Positions 29,282-38,340 of a DNA stretch of 64,000 nucleotides are shown one piece after another (the first letter of the stretch is position 1; each line of letters begins with the position of its first letter). The notes below the pieces were generated by a model. That model made no database searches. It had not been told where the DNA came from and saw only the letters and a program-made list of their open reading frames with translations. This DNA is from Burkholderia guangdongensis (GTDB taxonomy: Bacteria; Pseudomonadota; Gammaproteobacteria; Burkholderiales; Burkholderiaceae). The position numbers were made by a program, and so were the translations under genes. The DNA is taken from the NCBI RefSeq assembly GCF_013403875.1, contig NZ_JACBNX010000003.1, forward strand, positions 174,497 through 238,496. Direction: 5' to 3'.

Positions 29282-29494
29282 ATGCCCTACTCCATTGAAT
29301 CGACCGTGCGCGACCTGCTCGGCAACGACGCGACGAAAGCGATCATCGAACGCCATTTGCCCGGCTTGTCGGCGCACCCGCAAGCGGGCCTGGCGCAGGG
29401 ATTCGCGCTGGCGACCGTCGCGAAGTTCGCGAACGGCCTGATCAGCGAGGATGCGCTTCGGAAGATCGACGCGGCGCTCAAGACACTGGGCTGA
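29282..29494 (+). CDS. Small conserved-looking hypothetical protein
   Basis: 70 residues from the ATG at 29282 (GAGG upstream). The sequence SIESTVRDLLGND, then ERHLPGLSAHPQAGLAQG and DALRKIDAALKTLG, is a compact all-helical domain resembling C-terminal extensions found on some larger enzymes. It probably ends the FadH-like operon and may be a detached partner domain of one of its enzymes. The heptamer repeat lies immediately upstream. Confidence 0.65.
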   Translation: MPYSIESTVRDLLGNDATKAIIERHLPGLSAHPQAGLAQGFALATVAKFANGLISEDALRKIDAALKTLG

Positions 29495-29560
29495 AGACGT
29501 CGCGCAAGACCGCCGGACGCCGGCGCAGCGCTCTCGTTGCACGTTCCCGAAGGCTCCCCT

Positions 29561-29584
29561 ATACTTAGCTTCATGGCTAAGTAT
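29561..29584. promoter_or_regulatory. Inverted repeat spanning the ArsR start codon
   Basis: ATACTTAGC (29561-29569) and GCTAAGTAT (29576-29584) are perfect reverse complements with a 6-base spacer that contains the ATG of the regulator. Such an element could be the ArsR dimer operator, giving autorepression, or an mRNA hairpin masking the start. Confidence 0.6.
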
Positions 29585-29935
29585 TATCCGCCGATCAGCG
29601 AGGTATTCCAGGCGCTGGCCGACCCCACCCGTCTCGCCGTCATCTGCGCGCTGGTCGGTGGCGCGCAGACGGTGTCGGCGTTGGCCGCACCGTTCGACAT
29701 GGCGCTGCCGTCGTTCATGAAACACCTGACGGTGCTCGAGCGCAGCGGCCTGATCGTCACCCACAAGGTCGGTCGCACGCGCACGTGCGAGCTACGTCCG
29801 GACAGGCTGTCGGAGGCCGAGCAGTGGATAGCCGGGCAGCGGGCCATGTGGGAGGCCCGATCGGACCGGATGGTGCAATTCGTCGAACGACTTCATCGAG
29901 AGGAGCAAACCCATGACCCAGAACGCAGCGGATAG
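29573..29935 (+). CDS. ArsR-family winged-helix regulator
   Basis: 120 residues from the ATG at 29573. The winged helix is FQALADPTRLAVICALVGGAQTVSALAAPFDMALPSFMKHLTVLERSGLI. No metal-binding Cys motif is present, as in the SdpR-like non-metal group that pairs with SRPBCC proteins. It overlaps the downstream gene by 23 bp, so the two are co-translated, and it has a palindromic element over its own start. Confidence 0.87.
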   Translation: MAKYYPPISEVFQALADPTRLAVICALVGGAQTVSALAAPFDMALPSFMKHLTVLERSGLIVTHKVGRTRTCELRPDRLSEAEQWIAGQRAMWEARSDRMVQFVERLHREEQTHDPERSG

Positions 29936-30398
29936 CGGCGATTCCCGCGACCTCGTCATCACCCGCGTGCTGCGCGCGCCGCGCGCCGCGTTGTGGCGCG
30001 CCTGGTCCGAGCCGGAGCTCCTGAAGCAATGGTGGTGCCCGAAGCCCTGGACGACCGACGTGCTCGCCTTCGACCTGCAACCGGGCGGCGCTTTCCATAC
30101 GTTGTTGAAAGGACCGGACGGAAGCAGCAACGACATCCCCGGCGCCTTTCTCGACGTCGCACCGCAATCGCGCATCGTCTTCACGTCGATGCTCACGGCG
30201 GGCTGGCGTCCGGCCAAGCCATGGCTGGGCTTCACCGCGGTCATTACGATGGCCGACGAAGGCGACGGCTGCCGCTATGTCGCCCGGGTGATGCACCCGG
30301 ACGACGCGTCGCGCGAGCAGCACGAGAAGCTCGGTTTCTTCGACGGCTGGAACACCGTGATCACGCAACTCGACGAATTCGCGTCCTCGCTGCGTTGA
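29913..30398 (+). CDS. SRPBCC-family (AHSA1/CalC-like) ligand-binding protein
   Basis: 161 residues with SD GAGAGGAG. The START-like helix-grip fold shows ITRVLRAPRAALWRAWSEPELLKQWWCPKPWTT at the N-terminus and a long C-terminal helix EQHEKLGFFDGWNTVITQLDEF. These bind small hydrophobic ligands in a cavity and are commonly operon partners of ArsR-like repressors, as here. Ligand unknown. Confidence 0.87.
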   Translation: MTQNAADSGDSRDLVITRVLRAPRAALWRAWSEPELLKQWWCPKPWTTDVLAFDLQPGGAFHTLLKGPDGSSNDIPGAFLDVAPQSRIVFTSMLTAGWRPAKPWLGFTAVITMADEGDGCRYVARVMHPDDASREQHEKLGFFDGWNTVITQLDEFASSLR

Positions 30399-30424
30399 AT
30401 GCCACGGCTGCGGCTGCGGCATTC
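30397..30424. terminator. Hairpin between convergent SRPBCC and DnaJ-domain genes
   Basis: GAATGCC (30397-30403) pairs with GGCATTC (30418-30424), with further G-C pairing possible inside the loop. It lies in the 50-bp convergent gap. No U-tract is seen, so the strength is uncertain. Confidence 0.35.
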
Positions 30425-30448
30425 ACCCACCGCCCGGCGCCCGTTGCT

Positions 30449-31102
30449 TCAGTGGCGCAGCCCGAACACGCCGTGCCAGAGGGTGCTGAAAAAATCCATC
30501 TGCGCGCGGTCGTTGCCCGTTCGAGCCTCGTCCTTCGCGTGAGGCTCCGGTGCCGATTGCCGCATCGCGTCCGCTTCCGCAGGGTCGTCCTGCGCCGACG
30601 CAGTGTGCGTCGCATCCTGATCGGATTCCTCGGGCACGGCGTCGTCGCTGCGCGCATCCTGACACGCGTCCTGCTGGCGCGATGCATGCAGCTCGGTCAC
30701 GCTATCCGCAATACGCCCGGCGAGCGACTCATCGCAATCGCGGCCGAGCAGAACGCCGAACACGACGTCGCGGTTGTGCCCTTGCTCCGCGAAGCGCATC
30801 GCCAGCGCCACGAGCCGCGCATATTCCGCGTCGCGCTCCGCCTGCAGGCGTTCCTCTTCCTCGCGAAGATGCGCGTGACGGCGCATCTCCTCCGCATAGA
30901 CGGTGTCGTAGACCCGACGCTGCGCCGGATCCGACAGAATCGCGTAAGCCTCCTTGACCTCCTGAAACCGCGCGTGCGCGGACGCTTCGCTCCCGACGTT
31001 GCGGTCGGGATGCGCTCTCATCGCGGCCTTCCGGTAGCCGCGCTTGATTTCCTCGTCGGTGGCGTCCTCGCGCACGCCGAGCATTTCATACAACGTCGTC
31101 AT
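30449..31102 (-). CDS. DnaJ-domain protein
   Basis: 217 residues. The J domain occupies ~1-70: MTTLYEMLGVREDATDEEIK, the HPD motif at 31-33 (RAHPDRN) and YAILSDPAQRRVYD. After it comes a coiled-coil-like acidic/Arg segment and a Gln/Asp-rich tail. The zinc-finger and substrate-binding domains of full DnaJ are missing, so this is a J-domain co-chaperone that stimulates an Hsp70 at a particular place or client. Its C-terminus gives no clear clue. Confidence 0.88.
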   Translation of the reverse strand: MTTLYEMLGVREDATDEEIKRGYRKAAMRAHPDRNVGSEASAHARFQEVKEAYAILSDPAQRRVYDTVYAEEMRRHAHLREEEERLQAERDAEYARLVALAMRFAEQGHNRDVVFGVLLGRDCDESLAGRIADSVTELHASRQQDACQDARSDDAVPEESDQDATHTASAQDDPAEADAMRQSAPEPHAKDEARTGNDRAQMDFFSTLWHGVFGLRH

Positions 31103-31214
31103 CGTGTAACCGCGTGAAAGTCTGATCGCGCCGATCGTAGCATGCCGCGCGCGGCGGCACCGCCCGCGCTATGATGCGTCGATCCCGTCCCGCCGGCGCC
31201 CGCTCCCGCATCCG

Positions 31215-32012
31215 ATGCTGCCCATCTCCGCGATCATCCCGTGCTACGACGATCGCGCGACGCTCGGTCGCGCGATCGAGAGTTGCATCGCCCAACGCAA
31301 CGTCGCGCAGATCATCGTCGTCGACGACGCGTCGACCGACGGCACCGCCGACGTCGCGCGCGTCTGGGCGGCGCGGGATCCGCGCATCGCGCTGCTGCGG
31401 TGCGCGAGCAACGGCGGCGTCGCACGCGCCCGCAACTGGGCGGCGCTGCACGCAACGCAGCCGCTGCTCGCGTTCCTCGACGCCGACGACGAATACCTGC
31501 CCGACGCGCTGACGTCACCCGCCGCATACCTCGAGCACCGCGCGGATGCGGCGGCCGTTCGGCTCGACGTCGAATTCGCGGGTTTTCCGCCGGAGATCGT
31601 CACGCATCCCGATTTCGAGCAGCACGCGGCGACGCTGAGCTGCACAGTGCCGAGCAGCCTCGTGATCCGGCGCGCCGCGTATCTCGCACTCGGCGGCTTT
31701 CCGATGGACGAGTTCTTCCGCATCAAGGGCGGCGAGGACGGCGCCTTCTCGTGGGCGCTCGCGACGATCTTCGGCAATCCCCGGCTCGTCGACGCGAAGC
31801 GCGTGCGGATGCATTTTCACGCGGACATCTTCGCGGAACGCTACTTCCGGATTCGGATGGGCATGTGGACGGTCACCGACGACGAAGTCGCGCAGTCGGT
31901 CGAGATGTCGCGGCGCTTCGTCGAGACGGCCTCGGCGAACGTCGCGCAGTTGCGCGCGCTCGGTCTTGCGCAGCATGCGGCGGCGCCCGCGTCACGCGAT
32001 CCCGCTCGCTAG
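31215..32012 (+). CDS. Family 2 glycosyltransferase
   Basis: 265 residues. The GT2 domain begins ISAIIPCYDDRATLGRAIES, followed by IIVVDDASTDGTADV, RARNWAAL and the metal-binding FLDADDEYLPD. The C-terminus lacks transmembrane helices, so it is probably a soluble or peripheral enzyme adding sugar to a surface polysaccharide, O-antigen or protein. No other polysaccharide genes are nearby and the acceptor is unknown. No strong SD is seen. Confidence 0.82.
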   Translation: MLPISAIIPCYDDRATLGRAIESCIAQRNVAQIIVVDDASTDGTADVARVWAARDPRIALLRCASNGGVARARNWAALHATQPLLAFLDADDEYLPDALTSPAAYLEHRADAAAVRLDVEFAGFPPEIVTHPDFEQHAATLSCTVPSSLVIRRAAYLALGGFPMDEFFRIKGGEDGAFSWALATIFGNPRLVDAKRVRMHFHADIFAERYFRIRMGMWTVTDDEVAQSVEMSRRFVETASANVAQLRALGLAQHAAAPASRDPAR

Positions 32013-32013
32013 G

Positions 32014-33225
32014 TCAATCGGCGGTATCCCCGCCCTTCGGCACTCTCGCCCACGCGGCGCGGCCGGGCAGCGGCGACCATGCGGGCCGCGTCCTGCGTGC
32101 CGAATCGACGACGACGACGTAGCGGCCCGCCCACGGCGTGATGTCGCGCCCCGGATGCAGCACCCAGAACGACTTGCCGGCGTCGACACGCGCGTCGTAA
32201 TCCGCGTCGAGCAGATCGTGCCGATCGATGAACACGTTCAGCGATGCCGGAATCCGCACGCAGCCCTTCGAATGGCGAATGCCGAGCAGCGGCTCGAGGC
32301 GCTCGGGGTCGGTCGCGTGCATCTGGAAGCGCATCTCCGACATGCCGCCCTTGCCCCATCCGCGCTGGCCGTCGACCCAGCCGAAATCGAAGATCCGCAT
32401 GTCGCGCACGCCATAGCCGCGAATGCCGTTGTCGTTCATCGTGCCTTCGGCGCGGAAATCCATGTTCGCGGGCGTGTGCTCGAACACGCCGAGCGGCGTC
32501 AGGAAGTGATCGTACGTGCCGGGCAGGCCCGTCGCGACCGGCGACGCGCCGATCATCAGCCACGCGTTCGACGCTGTCGCGCGGAAATAGACGAACAGCG
32601 CCTGCACGGCCGCCGCGCGATCGACGAGCACCACGTATTCGCCCGCGAGATCGCCGAGGCCGTCCGCCGCGAGCGCCTGCTGCAGACGTTCGCCATATGC
32701 GCGCTGCGCGGCGGCAGGCACGCGCAGGCGCCGCGTGACGTCGTGCGTGTAGGTCACGCGCAGGCCAAGCGCGTCGTGCGTCGCGCGCTGCGCTTCATCG
32801 GGCGAAAGCGGCGGATGGCGCGGCGGGGGCGTGGCGGCGGAGGCGGCGCTCGCCGCCGACGCGGGCGGCGTTGAAGCGGGCGACGCCGATGGTGCCGGCG
32901 AGACCGACGATGTGGGCGCTGTGGGCGCTGTGGGCGACGTGGGCGCTGTGGGCGACGTGGGCGCTGTGGGCGACGTGGGCGACGTGGGCGACGTGGGCGA
33001 CGTGGGCGACGTGGGCGACGTGGGCGACGTGGGCGATGTAGGCAACGCGGGCGATACAGGCGACCTCGGCGCATGCACCGGCGCTGCGGGAGAGGAAGCG
33101 CCTGCGGCGGACGTTTCAGCGGGCGACGCAACGGGAATCGAAACAACCGCCAGCCATGCGCAGACGGCGGCGGCACATGCAACACACGCGGCGCGATACC
33201 GCGAAACCAGAACACGATGCTTCAT
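32014..33225 (-). CDS. L,D-transpeptidase family protein with Ser-Pro-Thr repeat stalk
   Basis: 403 residues from the ATG at 33225 (MKHRVLVSRYRAACV). A signal peptide is followed by a long SPT/TAP repeat stalk (~50-110) encoded by 9-bp units. The catalytic YkuD-type domain lies in the C-terminal half, with the active-site segment IRHSKGCVRI: His318 and Cys322. It would make or modify L,D cross-links in peptidoglycan, or link proteins to it. The active-site motif HSKGCVR is close to the HxxGC family pattern. It is convergent with the GT2 gene (stops one base apart). Confidence 0.88.
   Translation of the reverse strand: MKHRVLVSRYRAACVACAAAVCAWLAVVSIPVASPAETSAAGASSPAAPVHAPRSPVSPALPTSPTSPTSPTSPTSPTSPTSPTSPTAPTSPTAPTSPTAPTAPTSSVSPAPSASPASTPPASAASAASAATPPPRHPPLSPDEAQRATHDALGLRVTYTHDVTRRLRVPAAAQRAYGERLQQALAADGLGDLAGEYVVLVDRAAAVQALFVYFRATASNAWLMIGASPVATGLPGTYDHFLTPLGVFEHTPANMDFRAEGTMNDNGIRGYGVRDMRIFDFGWVDGQRGWGKGGMSEMRFQMHATDPERLEPLLGIRHSKGCVRIPASLNVFIDRHDLLDADYDARVDAGKSFWVLHPGRDITPWAGRYVVVVDSARRTRPAWSPLPGRAAWARVPKGGDTAD
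32912..33060 (-). repeat. 9-bp in-frame tandem repeat in the L,D-transpeptidase gene
   Basis: About 16 copies of GTGGGCGAC or close variants (GTGGGCGCT) encode an SPT/TAP repeat in the protein. The unit is a multiple of three, so copy number variation would change stalk length without breaking the frame. This is a natural strain-typing locus. Confidence 0.88.
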
Positions 33226-33401
33226 ACGATCGAAGCCGTCGGCCGCCCCGGCATGCGAAACGTCCAGGGAAACGCGCACGACGGGCACGTCGTCCGGGCC
33301 GACGAAGCGAAGTCGTCAGACTTCCCATTCTACGCGTGCACGCAAACGTCGGCCGAAAGGCCGGGCAGCTTCACACAGGCGCGGCGGCGGGCCGTCCGCG
33401 G

Positions 33402-34166
33402 CTACTTTTTCGGATAGCTGACCTCCAGCCCGGCACGCGCATCCTGCTGAATGCCATACTGCGCGAACGGATACCGGAGGCCGTTTTTCGCGAGCGCCTC
33501 CATGCCGGCGATGGCCTGCGCCAACGTCGCGGGGGGCAGCGCCATCAGCATTTCGTCGTCCAGAACGCCGCCGTATCTACGCTCCGCATAGCACGGGATC
33601 GACAGGCTCGGCTGCCCCGTCTTGAGCGCCCTTCCCCACGAATCCGCGCACGACGATTCTCCGACCACGCTCCAGTCGAAACGCTTGTACCCGGACCACT
33701 GCAATCCGTTGATGAAATACATCATCGCGCCGGGCGTCGCGTAGAACAGCGCAATGGCCGGCTCGATGCGGCCGGCGGCCAGCGGAGACACCACCAGCGC
33801 CTCGTACTGGCCGTCCGGCACGCAGTCCATCGCGGCCTGATGGGCCTGGGAGTCTTCGAGCGTCGCGTACCACACGCCCGCCATTTGCCGGCCGGACTTC
33901 CACTCGGCGTCCTTCGCGTGCCCCAGACCGACGACCGCCCGGCATTGCGGCCCGACCAGATCGTCGGCGGTGACCCCGATCGTGAAGCCGAGCCGCGCCG
34001 TTTGCCCGACGATCTGATCCAGCGTGTGTATCGCTTTCGGCCGGCGAATGCGGGCAATCCCGTCCATCTGTTCGCGCCGTTCGCAGAGCATCATCCCGAA
34101 CGGGAAGCTGCGCAGCTTGAGCAGGCGCTCGAGGTCCGAGGCCAATTTCCCGAGGTCGTCTTTCAT
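33402..34166 (-). CDS. DUF169-domain protein
   Basis: 254 residues from the ATG at 34166, which has AGGA at a proper distance; an ATG at 34175 is in frame. The whole protein is a DUF169-like domain, with RSFPFGMMLCERREQMDGIA near the N-terminus, GFTIGVTADDLVGPQCRAVVG, and GESSCADSWGRALKTGQPSLSIPCYAERRYGG-type segments rich in conserved Cys. The function of DUF169 is not established; several Cys may bind a metal or cofactor. Single gene. Confidence 0.8.
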   Translation of the reverse strand: MKDDLGKLASDLERLLKLRSFPFGMMLCERREQMDGIARIRRPKAIHTLDQIVGQTARLGFTIGVTADDLVGPQCRAVVGLGHAKDAEWKSGRQMAGVWYATLEDSQAHQAAMDCVPDGQYEALVVSPLAAGRIEPAIALFYATPGAMMYFINGLQWSGYKRFDWSVVGESSCADSWGRALKTGQPSLSIPCYAERRYGGVLDDEMLMALPPATLAQAIAGMEALAKNGLRYPFAQYGIQQDARAGLEVSYPKK

Positions 34167-34266
34167 CGAGGTCATCCTGAGATATCGAAACGGTTGCCCG
34201 GTCCAAACGGGATGACAGCATCATAGTCGCGCGGCGTTCGTTCGATGCACGCGCCACGCCCGGCGA

Positions 34267-35595
34267 TCACTGTTTCCGCCCGTCACGCTGACTGTCGACG
34301 ATATCCTCCAGCGACGCGACAAACGCCCGTACCACGGGCTCGGGCAAATCGGGGCTGGTCATCCGCGCGTTGTCGAACGGCGTATGAAACAGCGGATGCA
34401 AGCCGGCCATTCCGAAGACATGCGAATACCCCGCACCGATGATGTCGCGCAATTCACCGACGCTGGCACGCGGACCGGTCACATGCTGCGCCGCCACGTC
34501 CTTGAACGCGGGTTCTACGTACCGCGCAACGTCGTCGGTCATCAACAGAAACCGCGAGTCGCTGTTGATCGGCCGGGCACCGCTCGACCGGGATGCATCC
34601 GCGGGTTGCGCATAGCATGCAAGCGACGCGCCATAGTGCAGCCACACGGCGACATCCTGCGGCTTCGGCGCTTTATCGCGGATGAAGTATTCCATTCCGC
34701 CATGCCCCACTTCGTGGCCGCTGGTCGCGACGAACACGAGATTGACGTCCTTCAGCGATTGCGCCGCGACGCTGGCCGTCGCGAGGAATGCCGCGATCCC
34801 CGGCCCGCGCTCGCAGGTGCTTTCGAACCAGCTGCTCTCCGGCGTCGACACGACGACGGTACGCGCCTTGCCGCGATCCAGCCTGCCGATGATGTTTCTG
34901 CCCGGCACATTGTGCTCGTAGTGCCCGTTCACCGACAGCGTGACCGGCTCGCCCGTCTTCTCCGCCGCCTCCAGCATCGGCACGTCCTTGGGCGCGACCA
35001 GGATGACGGGCACCGGCCACGGCGTATCCGTCTGGGCGACGTTGTATGCAAAGACTTCGCCGCTCGGATGGTCGATCGTGAGCAGCACCGCGGCCGGATG
35101 CCGTTGCACCGCCTGCGCGACCGCGTCGCGCTGACGCGCGCCGAGATACGCGCCCCGGTCGTACGGAATCGTCACGCGGACGAATTTTCCCGCCGCGTCG
35201 CCTTCCCGGACGATCGGCGCCGACAGCGAGAACCTGGCCGCACGCTCGGGAAGCCACCATTGCGGCATGACCGTGAGCGTCGTCCCGCCGACCTTCAGCG
35301 ACGCATCGTCGAGAAAATATTGCCGATCCACGGAAAATCGCTGTTCCTCGACAGTGAATCCGTCCGACTTCAGGCGATCCGCGATCCAGTCGAGCGCGGC
35401 ATTCTGGCCTGCGGAGCCGAAGCGATGGATGCCGAACTGCTCGAAATGCAGCACATCCGCATATAACGCCTGCCCCGACGTGGCGTCGGCCGGCTGTGCG
35501 GCCACGCCCGGCAGCGCGACAGCGATGCCGAACACGGCGACACCAGCCGAACGCAGCACCGCCGCCGCGAAACCGTTGATCGAGATTTTTTTCAT
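34267..35595 (-). CDS. Exported M28-like aminopeptidase-fold protein with altered metal ligands
   Basis: 442 residues from the ATG at 35595 (MKKISINGF), with a Sec signal peptide ending near VAAQPA. A protease-associated-type domain (~130-230) is followed by a Zn-peptidase M28-like fold. Canonical M28 ligands do not line up well. The usual HxD position reads VVVSTPESSWFES, the acidic pair reads SGHEVGHGG, and only the late His (LFHTPFDN) looks standard. It may be an inactive or divergent hydrolase. It is divergent from a LysR gene that may control it. Substrate unknown. Confidence 0.75.
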   Translation of the reverse strand: MKKISINGFAAAVLRSAGVAVFGIAVALPGVAAQPADATSGQALYADVLHFEQFGIHRFGSAGQNAALDWIADRLKSDGFTVEEQRFSVDRQYFLDDASLKVGGTTLTVMPQWWLPERAARFSLSAPIVREGDAAGKFVRVTIPYDRGAYLGARQRDAVAQAVQRHPAAVLLTIDHPSGEVFAYNVAQTDTPWPVPVILVAPKDVPMLEAAEKTGEPVTLSVNGHYEHNVPGRNIIGRLDRGKARTVVVSTPESSWFESTCERGPGIAAFLATASVAAQSLKDVNLVFVATSGHEVGHGGMEYFIRDKAPKPQDVAVWLHYGASLACYAQPADASRSSGARPINSDSRFLLMTDDVARYVEPAFKDVAAQHVTGPRASVGELRDIIGAGYSHVFGMAGLHPLFHTPFDNARMTSPDLPEPVVRAFVASLEDIVDSQRDGRKQ

Positions 35596-35693
35596 GGCGG
35601 GTCGAACGCTCGAATGCGGGTTGGAATGCCAGTCTAGGCGAGCAATGATTAAGATAAAATTCAATTTATCCAATTGAGTGATCCGAATCGCTT

Positions 35694-36653
35694 ATGTCTA
35701 AATCCAGCGCGCCGCCTGCGTTGTCGCCGCGCGAAGGGCAGATCCGGTTGCGTCAACTGCAGTTGCTGGAGTTGATCGCCGGGCAGGGCTCGCTGCGTGC
35801 CGCGGCGCAAAGCCTGCACGTCAGCCAGCCGGCCGTGACGATGATGCTGCGCGAGCTCGAATCGGCGTTCGGCACGCCGCTCGTCGAGCGGAACAGGCGC
35901 GGTGCGAATCTGACGGCCGCGGGCCATGCCGCATTGGAGCACCTGCGCGTGGCGTCACGCGAATTCGGCGCGGCCATCACGGCCGCGCGCGAGGCCGTGC
36001 GAGGCACGACGATTCGGCTCGGCGCGCTGCCGCTGCTCTCGGTGCGGATACTGCCGCGCGCGATCGACGCGATGCAGCGCGCCGGGCGATTGCCTCGCAT
36101 CGTCCTCGCTGAAGGCAGTGTCGACGAGCTGCTCGCGCGCCTGCGCGAAGGCGACCTGGACTGCGTCGTGGCCCCCGTGTTCGCGGCGGCAAACACGGCC
36201 ATCGATGATCTCGGCGGGCTCGTGTTCGATGCGCTATGTGACGAATCGCTGCAGTTCGTCTGTTCGAGCGAGCACCCGTTCGCGCGCCGCCGCAAGGTCG
36301 GCGCGGCGGAACTGGCCGGCTCGCGCTGGGTGCTGCCGCCGGACAGCACGCTCACGCGCCGCGTGTTCTTCAGCACGTTCCTGCGCGTCGAACAGGCCCC
36401 ACCGCTACCGGCGATCGAGTCGTCTTCGTTCTACACGAGCCTGAACATCGTCAGCCATTCGCAGCTTCTGACCATCGCGCCGACCGCGGCCATTTCGCTC
36501 TATCGGCAACTCGGTGCGATCGCGACGATCAAGACCCCGCTCGCGATCGAGACCTGCCGGATTTCGTTCATCACGCGCGAATCCAACCGGCAGGCCGAAT
36601 CGATCGAAACCCTGAAGACGTTTCTGTCGACGGCGGCGGCAAGCCTGCGATGA
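35694..36653 (+). CDS. LysR-family transcriptional regulator
   Basis: 319 residues. N-terminal winged HTH: QIRLRQLQLLELIAGQGSLRAAAQSLHVSQPAVTMMLRELESAFGTPLVERNRRG. The C-terminal periplasmic-binding-like effector domain spans ~100-310. The gene is divergent from the M28-like gene; the AT-rich 98-bp gap contains candidate LysR half-site sequence around ATTCAATTTATCCAATTGAGT-like bases at about 35660-35680, which would permit autoregulation and activation of the neighbour. Effector unknown. Confidence 0.88.
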   Translation: MSKSSAPPALSPREGQIRLRQLQLLELIAGQGSLRAAAQSLHVSQPAVTMMLRELESAFGTPLVERNRRGANLTAAGHAALEHLRVASREFGAAITAAREAVRGTTIRLGALPLLSVRILPRAIDAMQRAGRLPRIVLAEGSVDELLARLREGDLDCVVAPVFAAANTAIDDLGGLVFDALCDESLQFVCSSEHPFARRRKVGAAELAGSRWVLPPDSTLTRRVFFSTFLRVEQAPPLPAIESSSFYTSLNIVSHSQLLTIAPTAAISLYRQLGAIATIKTPLAIETCRISFITRESNRQAESIETLKTFLSTAAASLR

Positions 36654-36671
36654 CGTCGTCCGCCGCCCCCG

Positions 36672-38183
36672 TCAGACGTCGAACCTCACCCCCTGCGCAA
36701 GCGGCAGCTCGTGACTGTAGTTGATCGTGTTCGTCGCGCGGCGCATATAGCTCTTCCATGCGTCGGAACCCGATTCGCGCCCGCCGCCCGTCTCCTTCTC
36801 GCCGCCGAACGCGCCGCCGATCTCCGCGCCGCTCGTGCCGATGTTCACGTTCACGATCCCGCAGTCGCTGCCCGCCGACGACATGAACTGTTCGGCTTCG
36901 CGCATGTCGTTCGTGAAGATCGCCGATGACAACCCCTGCGGCACCGCGTTGTGCATCGTGAGCGCGTTGTCGAAGCCGTCGTACAGCATCACGTAGAGGA
37001 TCGGCGCGAACGTCTCGCGCTCGACGACGGCCGTTTGCTTCGGCATCCGCACGATCGCCGGGCGCACGTAGTACGCGCCGTCGCGCCCCAGATCGACGCG
37101 CTCGCCGCCGACGACCTCGCCGCCCTGCTCGCGCGCGTCGTCAAGCGCCTGCTGCATCGCGTCGAACGCTCCGCCATCGATCAGCGGGCCGACCAGCGTG
37201 CCCGCGTCGAGCGGATCGCCGACCTTCACCGACGCAAACGCCTTCTCGAGCCGCGGCAGCAACTGCGCGGCGACGCTGCGATGCACGATCAGCCGGCGCA
37301 GCGTCGTGCAACGCTGGCCCGCGGTGCCGACCGCCGCGAACGTGACCGCGCGCACGACGAGATCGAGATCGGCGCTCGGCGCGACGATCATCCCGTTGTT
37401 GCCGCCGAGCTCGAGGATGCTGCGCGCGAGCCGCCGGCTCAGCACGTTCGCGACCTCGATGCCCATCCGCACGCTGCCCGTCGCGCTGACGAGCGGCACC
37501 CGCGGCGACGTCGTCAGCGCCTCGCCGACGTCGCGCGCGCCGAGCAGCAGCTGATGCAGGCCGTCGGGCGCGACGCCCGGATGCGTCTTCCCGAACTCGT
37601 GCATGGCCTTCGCGAACAGCGTGTGGCACGCGATGGCGGTGAGCGGCGTCTTCTCCGACGGCTTCCACACGACGGAATCGCCGCAGACGAGCGCAAGCGC
37701 CGCGTTCCACGACCAGACCGCCACCGGAAAATTGAACGCCGAAATCACGCCGCAGACGCCGAGCGGATGCCAGGTCTCCATCATCCGGTGGCCGGGGCGC
37801 TCGGATGCGATCGTGAGACCGTAAAGTTGCCGCGACAGGCCGACTGCGAAATCGCAGATGTCGATCATTTCCTGCACTTCGCCGAGCCCTTCGGACGCGA
37901 TCTTGCCCGCCTCGAGCGAGACGAGCCGGCCGAGCGCGGCCTTGTGCTCGCGCAGCACGTGGCCGAGCACACGCACGAGCTCGCCGCGCACCGGCGCGGG
38001 CACCGTGCGCCACTTCAGGAAAGCCGCGTGCGCGGCGTTGATCTTGCGCGCGGCGTCGGCGGGGCTGTCGACGGCGAGCGTCGCGAGCGTCCTGCCGTCG
38101 ATCGGCGAACGCGCGGCCAGCGCGCCGCCCTGCCACGCAGCGAGATCGACGCCGAGCGCGGCAAGCATGTCGTTGAATTCCAT
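36672..38183 (-). CDS. amaB: Aldehyde dehydrogenase, AmaB-like (piperideine-6-carboxylate / aminoadipate semialdehyde)
   Basis: 503 residues from the ATG at 38183 (AGAGGA upstream). It is an ALDH7-type aldehyde dehydrogenase with SAFNFPVAVWSWNAALALVCGDS, LELGGNN and catalytic Cys292 in GTAGQRCTTLRR. ALDH7 enzymes oxidise alpha-aminoadipate semialdehyde (in equilibrium with L-piperideine-6-carboxylate) to L-2-aminoadipate in lysine/pipecolate degradation. The adjacent divergent pipecolate-oxidase-like gene (38341) supports this. The inward start leaves out 47 upstream residues that do not match the family. Confidence 0.87.
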   Translation of the reverse strand: MEFNDMLAALGVDLAAWQGGALAARSPIDGRTLATLAVDSPADAARKINAAHAAFLKWRTVPAPVRGELVRVLGHVLREHKAALGRLVSLEAGKIASEGLGEVQEMIDICDFAVGLSRQLYGLTIASERPGHRMMETWHPLGVCGVISAFNFPVAVWSWNAALALVCGDSVVWKPSEKTPLTAIACHTLFAKAMHEFGKTHPGVAPDGLHQLLLGARDVGEALTTSPRVPLVSATGSVRMGIEVANVLSRRLARSILELGGNNGMIVAPSADLDLVVRAVTFAAVGTAGQRCTTLRRLIVHRSVAAQLLPRLEKAFASVKVGDPLDAGTLVGPLIDGGAFDAMQQALDDAREQGGEVVGGERVDLGRDGAYYVRPAIVRMPKQTAVVERETFAPILYVMLYDGFDNALTMHNAVPQGLSSAIFTNDMREAEQFMSSAGSDCGIVNVNIGTSGAEIGGAFGGEKETGGGRESGSDAWKSYMRRATNTINYSHELPLAQGVRFDV

Positions 38184-38340
38184 CGCTTCCTCTTCGGGGA
38201 CAGGTTGATCGGAGGCGGCACCGCCGCCATGACCTTTCGATTGGAACGCGTTCGCGCGCCGCGTGCAAGCGGCGGGGGCTATCGCCCGCCGGCGTCCGCC
38301 GGGTACGATAGCGCGACCTTTCACGCCATCCGATTCCCGT

